A stretch of 64,000 bases of DNA, from contig CAJLXA010000004.1 in assembly GCA_905210485.1 (NCBI GenBank), positions 7,586-71,585 on the forward strand. The letters run 5' to 3'. How positions within the stretch are numbered: position 1 is the stretch's first letter; each line of letters begins with the position of its first letter. This stretch comes from an uncultured Eubacteriales bacterium. Its GTDB lineage: Bacteria > Bacillota > Clostridia > Oscillospirales > CAG-272. Both the position numbers and the translations under genes were made by a program. The notes below the pieces were generated by a model that saw only the letters and a program-made list of their open reading frames with translations, ran no database searches and was not told where the DNA came from. This document shows, one piece after another, positions 27,553-36,571 of the stretch.

Positions 27553-27734
27553 GGTTTCCGCGCGCGGCACAGATACGGGATGTTATACGCCGTCTTACTG
27601 CCGGAAATAAAGCCGGCCCCCGTCCGTTTCCATTTTACCACAGATATAAAGAAACGGGCGGTAAAAATCAACATAAAAGCGCGTAAAAATGCGGTAAATC
27701 GGTATGAACGTCTTGTTCCCGCAACTACAGTCAC

Positions 27735-27763
27735 ATTATAGCGCCTGCCTGCGAACCTGTCAA
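27735..27763 (-). promoter_or_regulatory. Consensus promoter upstream of the PHP gene
   Basis: TTGACA (27763-27758), 17 bases, TATAAT (27740-27735) on the minus strand. The next minus-strand gene is the PHP hydrolase, 347 bases away. Confidence 0.85.
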
Positions 27764-27834
27764 GAGAATTTTGCCGCGCACCCGACGAACGCCGACGACA
27801 TAAAACAGAAAACGGCGCAAACCGCCGACCGAAA

Positions 27835-27874
27835 AAACCGCCCGCTTCCGCACAAAGTCGAAAGCGGGCGGTTT
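27835..27874 (-). terminator. Terminator of the giant secreted protein gene
   Basis: AAACCGCCCGCTT pairs with AAGCGGGCGGTTT in a 13-bp stem. On the minus strand TTTTTTC follows. It lies about 100 bases past the stop and just upstream of the next promoter. Confidence 0.85.
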
Positions 27875-27903
27875 GTCGGCGGGAAAATCTGCCCGTTGCC
27901 CGG

Positions 27904-27932
27904 CCGTATATCGCTGAAAGAGCGATATACGG
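27904..27932 (-). other. Strong extra hairpin in the 3' region of the giant gene
   Basis: CCGTATATCGCT and AGCGATATACGG form a perfect 12-bp stem with the loop GAAAG, without a T tract. A third imperfect hairpin (TTCACG ... CGTGAA, 27944-27974) directly follows the stop. They may stabilise the 8.3-kb mRNA. Confidence 0.55.
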
Positions 27933-27976
27933 CGGTTTCCGATTTCACGGAGGGGTCAAGACCCGTTTCGTGAAGA

Positions 27977-30900
27977 TCAGCGGTTAAACCATTCGCCGAG
28001 GTATTCCATATACGGAATATACATACCGTAGATGACATTGCCGTTTGCGTCGGTTTCGCGGCGAACGTCGCTTTCCGTAACGGTACTGCTGTCGGCATAG
28101 GTCAGGGTATGCACATAGGAGAAGTGGCAGTAACCCTCGCCGGCAACGATCTTGCCGTCGCGGATTACGATCTGGGAGGACACTGTACTTGCCGTGTTGA
28201 CCGCAGGATCGACGTAATACTTCGACTGTTTGAAATACGCATGATTCTGTACGTCTTCCGCCGTAACAAGATAAATATCGGTGATAACGATATTCTGTCC
28301 GCCGTTCGTTCTGGATTCCGCAAGCGTGCTTTCCAGGCTTACGAGTTCGCCGGCCTTGTTCTTATAGAACCATTCGCGCTGATACGGAATATCGAGATCG
28401 CGGCCATAGGTTGCGTTGAATGTCTGCATCGACGCTTCGGAGGTCTTCTCCACGGCGGTATAGAATACATAGTCGCCGTTCTGATCGACATACACCCAGT
28501 CGCCCTTTTCGTCGTAGAGGTAATGACCCGAAATGTCGCCGTGAACGCCCACAAGATAATAGGTGGCGCCGTTAAAGGTAACGGCTTTACCCTCATCGGA
28601 CATTGCCGTGAACACGCCGCTTCTTGCAAGGGTCAGTCCTTCGGCCTGGCCGAGCAACTGACCGGACAGCGTATAAACATTGCCCGCGGTATCAATGCGA
28701 TACTTGTAGGACATGAACGTGCCTTTCGTGTATTCTTCCACGAGGTAGGAGAAACTCTGGCCGACCGTTACGGCGTCTCCGCCGACAAACACTTTGCGTG
28801 CGCCGGTCTTACCCTTGGCCGTGGCCTCGGCTTCGGTATAGAGTTTCGTGTCGCCCTTGTAGACGTAGTAGAAGTTGTGTGCGGCGAGCGACGCGGGAGC
28901 GGTGGCGCGGACATATTTTGCGTCCCAACCGGTCACGGTATCGAACGTCAGGCGTGCCTGCGTACCGTTTTCAAGGAAGAACGAGGGATGTACGCGGGTG
29001 GCGTACGAAGTGTCGCCGTGCACTCTCAGAACCATGTAGTTCCAGGAATGACGCGAGAAGTCGCCCCAGATTCTGTTGCCGATTTTGGGATTGCCGCGAT
29101 CGTAATAATACTGATTGTCGGGTTCGGTATTGCCGTCGCCGTCGATATCGGCATAATAGTAGTCAATATCGTATGCAGAAGAGAAGTGACCGACGACCCA
29201 GTAAGGAATCGTTGCGTAGTAATGCTCTTCGTCGTGCACGTCGCCGTAGAACGCGCCCTGTACATTGTCATAACCGTCAATCATCATTTCCATATCGGAT
29301 TTAATTATCAGATGGCTGACCATGAACGTCTGGCCGTAACCTTCGGAAACGGTGCGATCCAGCATACTCTTGATCATATCCTGTTTCAGCGCGGCGCTGG
29401 AATAACGGATCGTCTGTCCCGTATAGTTCTTCACGCCGTCGATCGTGATAACGCCGACGTCGGTGAAATATTGATAGGTATCCATACCGAATCCGTTCGT
29501 CATAACGAATGCGCCGAGTTTTTCGTCTGCGTCGGTGACAGTTTCTTCACTGACATAGAAATCGTAGCAATTCGTATCGGACGCGTATTTTTCTTTGAAA
29601 GCGCTGAGTTCCGCTTCGGTCATCGGCGTCAGGATCTTCACTTCGCCGTTACGGCGGATAACGCGAACGAGGAAGTTCACGGAATCGCTGTCGGAATAGT
29701 GGATATACTCATCGTTGTCGTCGCGGAGGTACGAACCGTTATCGGTTTCGGTTCTGTGACCGAGCAGTTCCGCGTAATGGTACATATTTTCCCACGGCGT
29801 AAAGTCAAGGTCGTCTTTATTCTTGCTGTAGGTGTACTGATAGTCGTGGTTACCGTTTGTGATATAATACGGAATACCGTTTGCCGAAAGCTGATCGAAG
29901 AAGAGTTTCTTCACCACGTTCGACACGTTGATCGGAGATTCCCAGAAATCCGCGCAGGTCGGACCTTCAGGATCGTTATAGACCGTATTGCCTTTCTTAA
30001 GCAGGTCTTTATAGGTTACGTTGTTGATCTCAAACTTCACATACGGTGCGTCGTTCATCGCCTGGTCGCCGAGAATAAAGAGCAGGTCAAATTCGCCGTT
30101 CTTATATTTTTCGATGACTTCGTCCATGATGCGCTGGAGTTTTTCATCCGACGTCCAGCCGTAAATATCATATTCCGCAGTGTAATAGTTGAATTCTTTC
30201 AGCGACTTCTGATTACCGACCGTCCAGCCGAATCTCTGAGAGGTTTTCAGCGTAGTGCCGTTGTAATACTTCACCTGCTGCAGGGCATTCGTACCGGTGT
30301 AATGCGTATCGGTGAGGAGGAACGTGCGGAGCGTTTCTTCGCTCTTGTAAGTGTTCGGCTTCATCGTGTAAACCAGTTCGCCGAGCGCGCCGGTCTCTTC
30401 ATCGTATTCATACACGCACGCCGAAACGGTAATGGTATTGATGCCGTTCTGCGCCGTACCGTTAAAGGTCTGCACCGAACCGTAATTCTTGTGGAGAGAC
30501 GTAAGCTGATATGCGAAAGCGTTTCCGTTCGCGTCTTCGCCCGTGACGTCAACAAGAATCTTGTAGGTCTTGCCCGTGCAGTCGATAATGTCCATTGTCA
30601 GATCGAAGACGCCGGTATCCTTGTCTTCAAGCATATAAGAGGGCGATATGGCGATGGTTTCGTCTTCGCTATAATCGCCGACGCGGGTCAATGCCATCAG
30701 ATTGAAGTGGAAATAGCCGCTGGAAACCACCATTTTCAGCGTATGCGTACCGGCTTTCAGGTTCAGCGTTCCGACCGAAAGCGGCATGGCGGTGGTGGAA
30801 CAGTCGCCGAGCGTCTGTTTACCGAAGATCTTCTTTATCGGCAGGAACGAATTCGATTCGGCGGACACCGTAATAACGGGGCCTTCGGTGGAACCGAGAA

Positions 30901-33900
30901 CCGAGAGGTCGTATGCGCCGTCTTCGGGAACCGTGACATCGAAATAAACGATGGAGGGATAGTCCTTCGAGCCGCGGAGGAAGAAGCCGTTCTGGTAGAG
31001 ATTGATGCTGGATCCGAGCGTACCGGATTTACCGAGCACATTGGTAAGCGACGTGTCGGCGGTCTTGATCTCGGACGATGCGTAAACCACAGAGGCGCCG
31101 TCTGCTTTCATGAGCGCGGAGGGCGTGAAAGCGATGGAGTCAAGGCCGAGGCAGGTACCCGTCTGGTTGACGGTGATGCTGATGTTGAGTTTGTTTTCGC
31201 CGGCAAGAAGCCAGATATAGCTTTCGGCTTCTCCGTCAAATGCACCGTAACGCACTTCGGCCGAAACGGCGTAATCGCTGTCCTGCGTTGCCGTAGGCCA
31301 TATCGTCGATTTGCCGAGACGCGCTTCGGCGGAGCCGTGCTTATTGAAAGCGGCGTAGGTTTCGTTCCGTATATTCACATACTGGATATAGCCGCCCGTC
31401 GTATTGCACTTCAGGTCGATGGCATAGGCGCCTTCTTTTTCGGCATAGACCGTAAAGGTGGCGGTATTACCGTTTCTGAAAAGGCGGGTCTCGCCGTCAT
31501 CAAGGAGAGACGCGCCGCTTGTCGCGTTCATCTCATCGGCGTGAACGGCAAAGGCATACGGGATATGCGCGAACGTTTCCGATTCGCTCTTCGTTACGGA
31601 GAAAGCGGAAGCGTCGATCTTCTTCACGCTGTTTTCGCCGCGGCATACAAGGATTTCGGACGCGGTGTGATAATCCGTATCCACCATAAAGACGCGGACG
31701 GACGCGATCGTTGCGCTTTCAATCGGCGTAACGGTGAAGGTAAGTTCTTCCGTATACTCGGATTTCACGGCGTAGGTGCTGCCGACAAGGCTGTCTGCCT
31801 TATCGTAAGCGAGGCAGAGAACTTTACCGATGGGAAGACCCGTAGCGCGGACGCGCAGATCTGCCTGTGCGCCGAGCGAGACGGTCATGGTGTCGAGCGT
31901 CAGGCTGTTTGCGGGCGTTCCGATCTTCTTCAGAAGGAGATCGCCGACCGTTACATTGCCGTCTGCCGTCAGCGTGACGCGGTAGGTTTTGCCGCTTTCA
32001 AGCAATATGTCGCCGCCGATGTCGGTATCGGACAGGACAAACGCGCGTCCGGCAGGGACAGTAACGGAACAGTTGCCTACCGTTTTATTGTCCGCAAGGC
32101 GTGTGACGATGAAAGAGAGGGTCGTCGTGTTGTCGGCGCCGAGCAGAGCATAGAAGTTGTAGAAGCCGGTATCTTCAGCCGTGAATTCATACGTAACGGA
32201 GGTTCCGTCCGTAAGCACGCGGCCGCCGGTCATGGTATCGGCCGTGCCGCCCGTAAGGGAGGACGCGGGGATACGGGCGCAGTCTTCGCCGGAAACGGCG
32301 GAGCGGCGGAATACAAGGTTGGAGACGCCGACCGGATAATCGTTGTCGTTTTCTTTCAGGCAATACAGCGTGACGGTGTTATCGCCCGCGGCAAGGTACA
32401 TCTGAAGAAGCGTCAGCGTTTCTTTTTTCGCGGAAACGCGGAAATCTTCGTCGGACGGGTTCTTCACGGTATAGTCGGCAGTGCCGTCAAGCGAAGCGAA
32501 CGCTTTTCCGTTCACTTTATCGCTCGCGGCGCCGATGGCGTATACACGGCCGCCGAGACGGTTCACGTCAGCCTCCAGCGTATACACGCCGGCCGTTCTC
32601 ACATTGACCGTAAACGTCAGGGCATAGGTCGTATCGCCGACGGCTCTGAGGAGCACCGTACCGTCGGAGAGGCGGACGGCCTGCCCGAGCACCGCGTCTG
32701 CAAGAGAAACGGTTATATTATCGGGATTCGGCAGAGCGCGGGATACGAATTTTTCAAACGCGGTGTATATTCTTCTGTGACCGACTTCAGAAAGCGCGCC
32801 GTTCTTCACGCAGGAAGCGACGGTTTCCGCGTCGGAGAAGTCAAGACCGCTGTCGGAAGCGGGATCGAAGAATACAATGCCGCTTGTCTGCATCAGCGTC
32901 TGGAATGCGTCTTTATAGGCCGCGGCCGTATTGCCGGCGGCGTTTGCCGCTCCGTCGGACGGAATGGCGGAAACGGCGACGACCGTGCGGGAAGCGTCGG
33001 CCTGCGCGGCGGCAATGACCTGTGCAAGGCCGTTGCGGTAAGCGTCAAGCGAAGAATCCGCGAGATAGTCCGCGTTGCTTCCGAAAATCAGCACAATATC
33101 GGCCGACGGGATCGACAGCGTATCGGACGCGGCATAAGCGGGAACCGTATAAACGGTGGTCGTCATATCGTATTTTGCGCCCATCATACCGAAAACGGTG
33201 CAGACTTCGTGATAGAGTCCGTGACCGAGCGTATCGGCACTGCCGATGACGGCGAGCGTTTTGTTTTTCAGCGCTTCGTCATAAAGCGTGTTGCCGGTGC
33301 TTTCGGCAAACAGACGGCTTTCATCAGCGGGCGTCAGGGTATAGACGGCGCCGCTGTAGGCGTCGGCCGCAAGAGAAAGGGCGTCTTTACCGTTTGCCTT
33401 TGCGGCAAAGCGGAGGCAGGTGTTGTTCTTTTCGGTGGTGACGGTATATACGAGACGGCCGCCGACCGCGCGGCAGGAAGCATAGGTGCCGGAAACGGCG
33501 CTGTAGCCGTTTGCCGTCAGGTTTTCTGTCGCTTCGGCGTCATAGGTGTATTCGCCGTTCCGGAGAGTATATACCAATACGGCGGGCGCTTTGGCATAAT
33601 CGTTTACATAGCCGGCCGCCGCGGTGAAGGTAAGGGTCGTTCCGGCGTCACGGATGAAGATAAGGTCAGTATAATAACCGTTGTCTGCGGAATAAGGCAG
33701 TCCGGCATCGGAGAGAAGACCCGCGTTATAGGAGGTATCCACCGTTGTATAGGCCTTTTCTTTTGCAAGTTCACGGCAGACAAAGCGAAAATCGGTATAA
33801 CCGATGTTCGTATTGTTTCCGTTCTGCACGGTGACGGTATATTCCGTACCTTTGACAAGGGAAATACCCTCTGCAATCTTCGTGTCGATAACGGCGATCG

Positions 33901-36295
33901 ACGCATTGGAGAACGCGTAGTTCGTGCCGGTCGTCCAGGGAGAGTTCTTGGCAAGGAACGTATACGGAATCGAAGCGACCGGATTGTCCGGATCGTTCTT
34001 CGGCGCAATGATGACCGTAATATTGTTGTTGTTTTCCGACGCCACGTTCATATAGAGATCGAACGTGCCGGAAGCCGTGGCGGTGAACGTGTGCGTCACA
34101 CTGCCGCCGCGGAACTGAATACCGCCGCCGCGGGTAGCGCCGTTCACGGTGGGGGCGTTGCCGTTCCCCGCGCTGCCGCTATAAGTGCCGGCGGCCGAGG
34201 CGTCCACATACATGGAGCCTGCCGTCTGCTTTGTTTCCAGCGCAAGCGAGAGGTTGTAAACGCCGATGGAAACGTCTTCGCCGCCATCGGGGCAAACGCT
34301 GAATGTAAAGTTATGTGTACCTTTTGTGAGGTAAATGAAGCCGAGCGTATCGCTTACGGCATAGGTCTCGTTCTGATTTTCCGCGGCGACCGTAAGATCC
34401 TTGTCGCCGTTGGTCTTGGCCTCTGTCGCGCTGTTGCCGAGACGTGTGGCCAAAGCGTGCGCGATCTGTTTGTCGGAGGAAAGGGATACGTACTGGATAT
34501 AGGTATCCGCGCGGTTGGTCTTACCGTAGAGACGGTATACGCCCTCCACCTCGATGTCGGCGGTGAACGTCAGGGTGCCCTTGTTCGGCACTTTGACGGT
34601 CTTGCCGTCCGAAAGGAGCGCACTGCCGCCGCCCATCGTCATATCCGCGGCATTGGCGGTGAAGATGGTTTTGGGATTTTCGGGTTCGCTTTCCGCGGTT
34701 TCCGGCTGATAGAACAGGAAAATATCGGCGAGCGCCATCTGGAAATTGGACGAAAGCGTGAGCGTAAGTTCACCGGCAGGCAGAATCAGCGTGCCGAGTG
34801 CGTCCGTATACAGCGTAGCGCGCGACGCGTCCAGGTATTTCAGACCGGTAGCGGTAATTGCGGACGTCGCCACCGTATTGCCGTCGGCGTTCTTGGCGGC
34901 TATGCTCAGCGTTCTGCCATCCGGCAGAGCCGTCATAAGTCCGATTCTGTATTTGCCCGCAACGGGAACCGTTACGGTGTAATTGGCGTCGATTGTGGAT
35001 TTGCCGGAGTTCGGGAAGTTCATAAACAGGAGATTGTTTACGCTCTTGCCGCCGAAATTCACCGTATTCTCACGGCTGACCGTCTGGGCGTCGGCATCTT
35101 TCAGATCTTCCGCGCCGAGCAGTACCGTGGTGTCTTCGATCTCGTCAGCCAACGTGAGGCGGGCGGCCGAAACCGAAAGCGGATTCTGTGCGCTTGCGGA
35201 AGAGGATACGACGCTGATCTTGTTTATCCCCGAATCCAGCGTGACAAAGCATTTGAAATCGACCATTTCCGCGTCGGAAGCCACGGCGCCGTCGTCGCTT
35301 ACCGCGGTTTTGTCGGACAGCGACTGCATACGGGCGGTATAAGCGCGGTTATTCACATAGATCGTCACCGAGTTCAACTGTCCTTTGTTCGCCGCTTTCA
35401 GCGTAAGGCCGTAAACGCCCGGCAGGGCTTTATCCACCGTAAACGAAAGTCCGGCTACGGAAGTCGGCAGGACGATGGTCTTATCGTAACCGTCGGTGGC
35501 GGCGACCGTTCTGGCGTCGGTGTTCGCGGCGGTAAAGTTTTCGCCGTCAAGGCCGCAGACAGCCATCACGCGGCGAAGCGTTCTGGCGGTATAGTATACC
35601 GATTCGGTGTCCTCTTCGTTTTCCCTGTATTTATTAAGGAAATAATCCGAGAGTTCGTAAAGCGTGGTCGCGGCACCGTATTCGCCGTCGGCAGAACCGA
35701 AAACATCGCCGGCCGCACGCGTATAGGTAATCGTGGTATTGCCGTCTTTCGTCAGGGCGAGAAACGCGCAATAGACAAGGCCGTAACCCTTATAGGCGTC
35801 CGCAGTCTGGTAACCTTCGGAAAAAACGGTCGTATAGGCGAAGGTCGCTTCCGTCGCGCTATATGTAAGGAAACGCATCGTCGCATAATCGGGACGAACG
35901 CCGTTTTCCTTCGTGGCATACACCGTAACGGCGGCGACATACGAGTCCTCCGCGGTATCGTTCACGAATCCCGCTTCGGTCTTTTTCACCTTCATGTTAT
36001 CGGCGGTATAACGGCTTTCACCCCGTTTTTCGCCGATACCCATCATGGCGCCGTAAGCAACGGTATAACCTTTGGCTTCCAAAGCCTTTACCGCCGCCTG
36101 ATCAACGCGGAACAGGGAACGGATGCCGGGTTCTTCTTTATACCGTGCGGCAAGCCCCTCATACGTGATGATTTCTTCCGCCGTATCCGGCTCGCTCGCC
36201 AGAGCGGGCAGGGACGACAGGAAAACGCTGCACAGCATCACCGCCAGAAGCAGGACGGTTACGAGGCCGTGTACGTTTCGTTTTGCTTTTTTCAT
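27977..36295 (-). CDS. Giant secreted multidomain protein with C-terminal metallophosphoesterase
   Basis: A 2772-residue exported protein. The ATG at 36295 follows AAGGAGG by 9 bases and starts a signal peptide ending near ALAS (residue about 34). Regions in order: an N-terminal module (about 35-235) starting GLAARYKEEPGIRSLFRVD; a long series of beta-sandwich repeats resembling carbohydrate-binding modules; and an SGNH-like domain (about 1008-1187) with its catalytic GDS motif changed to GSAD. More beta-sandwich repeats follow to about 1980. The last part is a metallophosphoesterase with D1996xH1998, FILGDQAMND, TNGNHDY, VSHLI and FYGDVHDE. The last part is paralogous to the lipoprotein at 23282-25390. 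No sortase signal, dockerin or SLH domain was found, so surface attachment may be through the repeats. At least 2729 codons contain no UUA, CUA or UCA. Confidence 0.88.
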   Translation of the reverse strand: MKKAKRNVHGLVTVLLLAVMLCSVFLSSLPALASEPDTAEEIITYEGLAARYKEEPGIRSLFRVDQAAVKALEAKGYTVAYGAMMGIGEKRGESRYTADNMKVKKTEAGFVNDTAEDSYVAAVTVYATKENGVRPDYATMRFLTYSATEATFAYTTVFSEGYQTADAYKGYGLVYCAFLALTKDGNTTITYTRAAGDVFGSADGEYGAATTLYELSDYFLNKYRENEEDTESVYYTARTLRRVMAVCGLDGENFTAANTDARTVAATDGYDKTIVLPTSVAGLSFTVDKALPGVYGLTLKAANKGQLNSVTIYVNNRAYTARMQSLSDKTAVSDDGAVASDAEMVDFKCFVTLDSGINKISVVSSSASAQNPLSVSAARLTLADEIEDTTVLLGAEDLKDADAQTVSRENTVNFGGKSVNNLLFMNFPNSGKSTIDANYTVTVPVAGKYRIGLMTALPDGRTLSIAAKNADGNTVATSAITATGLKYLDASRATLYTDALGTLILPAGELTLTLSSNFQMALADIFLFYQPETAESEPENPKTIFTANAADMTMGGGSALLSDGKTVKVPNKGTLTFTADIEVEGVYRLYGKTNRADTYIQYVSLSSDKQIAHALATRLGNSATEAKTNGDKDLTVAAENQNETYAVSDTLGFIYLTKGTHNFTFSVCPDGGEDVSIGVYNLSLALETKQTAGSMYVDASAAGTYSGSAGNGNAPTVNGATRGGGIQFRGGSVTHTFTATASGTFDLYMNVASENNNNITVIIAPKNDPDNPVASIPYTFLAKNSPWTTGTNYAFSNASIAVIDTKIAEGISLVKGTEYTVTVQNGNNTNIGYTDFRFVCRELAKEKAYTTVDTSYNAGLLSDAGLPYSADNGYYTDLIFIRDAGTTLTFTAAAGYVNDYAKAPAVLVYTLRNGEYTYDAEATENLTANGYSAVSGTYASCRAVGGRLVYTVTTEKNNTCLRFAAKANGKDALSLAADAYSGAVYTLTPADESRLFAESTGNTLYDEALKNKTLAVIGSADTLGHGLYHEVCTVFGMMGAKYDMTTTVYTVPAYAASDTLSIPSADIVLIFGSNADYLADSSLDAYRNGLAQVIAAAQADASRTVVAVSAIPSDGAANAAGNTAAAYKDAFQTLMQTSGIVFFDPASDSGLDFSDAETVASCVKNGALSEVGHRRIYTAFEKFVSRALPNPDNITVSLADAVLGQAVRLSDGTVLLRAVGDTTYALTFTVNVRTAGVYTLEADVNRLGGRVYAIGAASDKVNGKAFASLDGTADYTVKNPSDEDFRVSAKKETLTLLQMYLAAGDNTVTLYCLKENDNDYPVGVSNLVFRRSAVSGEDCARIPASSLTGGTADTMTGGRVLTDGTSVTYEFTAEDTGFYNFYALLGADNTTTLSFIVTRLADNKTVGNCSVTVPAGRAFVLSDTDIGGDILLESGKTYRVTLTADGNVTVGDLLLKKIGTPANSLTLDTMTVSLGAQADLRVRATGLPIGKVLCLAYDKADSLVGSTYAVKSEYTEELTFTVTPIESATIASVRVFMVDTDYHTASEILVCRGENSVKKIDASAFSVTKSESETFAHIPYAFAVHADEMNATSGASLLDDGETRLFRNGNTATFTVYAEKEGAYAIDLKCNTTGGYIQYVNIRNETYAAFNKHGSAEARLGKSTIWPTATQDSDYAVSAEVRYGAFDGEAESYIWLLAGENKLNISITVNQTGTCLGLDSIAFTPSALMKADGASVVYASSEIKTADTSLTNVLGKSGTLGSSINLYQNGFFLRGSKDYPSIVYFDVTVPEDGAYDLSVLGSTEGPVITVSAESNSFLPIKKIFGKQTLGDCSTTAMPLSVGTLNLKAGTHTLKMVVSSGYFHFNLMALTRVGDYSEDETIAISPSYMLEDKDTGVFDLTMDIIDCTGKTYKILVDVTGEDANGNAFAYQLTSLHKNYGSVQTFNGTAQNGINTITVSACVYEYDEETGALGELVYTMKPNTYKSEETLRTFLLTDTHYTGTNALQQVKYYNGTTLKTSQRFGWTVGNQKSLKEFNYYTAEYDIYGWTSDEKLQRIMDEVIEKYKNGEFDLLFILGDQAMNDAPYVKFEINNVTYKDLLKKGNTVYNDPEGPTCADFWESPINVSNVVKKLFFDQLSANGIPYYITNGNHDYQYTYSKNKDDLDFTPWENMYHYAELLGHRTETDNGSYLRDDNDEYIHYSDSDSVNFLVRVIRRNGEVKILTPMTEAELSAFKEKYASDTNCYDFYVSEETVTDADEKLGAFVMTNGFGMDTYQYFTDVGVITIDGVKNYTGQTIRYSSAALKQDMIKSMLDRTVSEGYGQTFMVSHLIIKSDMEMMIDGYDNVQGAFYGDVHDEEHYYATIPYWVVGHFSSAYDIDYYYADIDGDGNTEPDNQYYYDRGNPKIGNRIWGDFSRHSWNYMVLRVHGDTSYATRVHPSFFLENGTQARLTFDTVTGWDAKYVRATAPASLAAHNFYYVYKGDTKLYTEAEATAKGKTGARKVFVGGDAVTVGQSFSYLVEEYTKGTFMSYKYRIDTAGNVYTLSGQLLGQAEGLTLARSGVFTAMSDEGKAVTFNGATYYLVGVHGDISGHYLYDEKGDWVYVDQNGDYVFYTAVEKTSEASMQTFNATYGRDLDIPYQREWFYKNKAGELVSLESTLAESRTNGGQNIVITDIYLVTAEDVQNHAYFKQSKYYVDPAVNTASTVSSQIVIRDGKIVAGEGYCHFSYVHTLTYADSSTVTESDVRRETDANGNVIYGMYIPYMEYLGEWFNR

Positions 36296-36363
36296 GTGCA
36301 AAATCCTCCTTTTTCCGTTATATTGGTACAGAATTTTATGCATAATGATGGTATCACGCTTAT

Positions 36364-36392
36364 ATTATAGCAAACCCAAACGCTACTGTCTT
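36364..36392 (-). promoter_or_regulatory. Promoter of the giant gene
   Basis: AAGACA (36392-36387), 17 bases, TATAAT (36369-36364) with a TG extension (TGCTATAAT). The palindrome TGATGGTATCA (36353-36363 region) lies at the start point and resembles the half-sites at 25421-25441. Confidence 0.7.
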
Positions 36393-36483
36393 GTGCAATC
36401 CTCAACTTATTGTGTGTTTTCTAAAAAATTTACAAAAAAAATAGGTATTTTCTGCAAATTTTGTATGTTTTTTGAAAAAACAG

Positions 36484-36512
36484 TTGTAAATATCCCTGTC
36501 ATATGTTACAAT
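36484..36512 (+). promoter_or_regulatory. Promoter of the AraC-type regulator
   Basis: TTGTAA (36484-36489), 17-base spacer, TACAAT (36507-36512), 60 bases before the start. TTGTAA and TTACAA also form an inverted repeat spanning the promoter. The AT-rich 270-base gap between the divergent genes holds both promoters. Confidence 0.75.
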
Positions 36513-36571
36513 GAAAGAGAAACGTGCCGGGTCACTGCGCCCCGCGTCGCAAAGCAAAGGAGACCGGAAAA

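Larger units (their letters stand above)
27389..27734 (-). other. Long leader region of the PHP hydrolase gene
   Basis: About 340 bases separate the consensus promoter (27735-27763) from the start codon. It contains a hexamer repeat (27487-27552), a possible hairpin with CCGTTTC/GAAACGG arms (about 27624-27657), and a degenerate member of the recurrent palindrome (27416-27435). No convincing small gene or known riboswitch was recognised. Confidence 0.45.

Noticed and set aside
27447..27734. A 95-codon minus-strand frame in the PHP leader
   Set aside because: Its GTG lies at the -10 element of the promoter with no room for a leader, and the translation is an Arg/Phe-rich product of the hexamer repeat.
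28109..36370. A 2753-codon open frame on the plus strand opposite the giant gene
   Set aside because: It is exactly in codon register with the minus-strand gene and is open only because that gene lacks UUA, CUA and UCA. Its translation has no signal peptide, domain or ribosome binding site, while the minus strand has all three.
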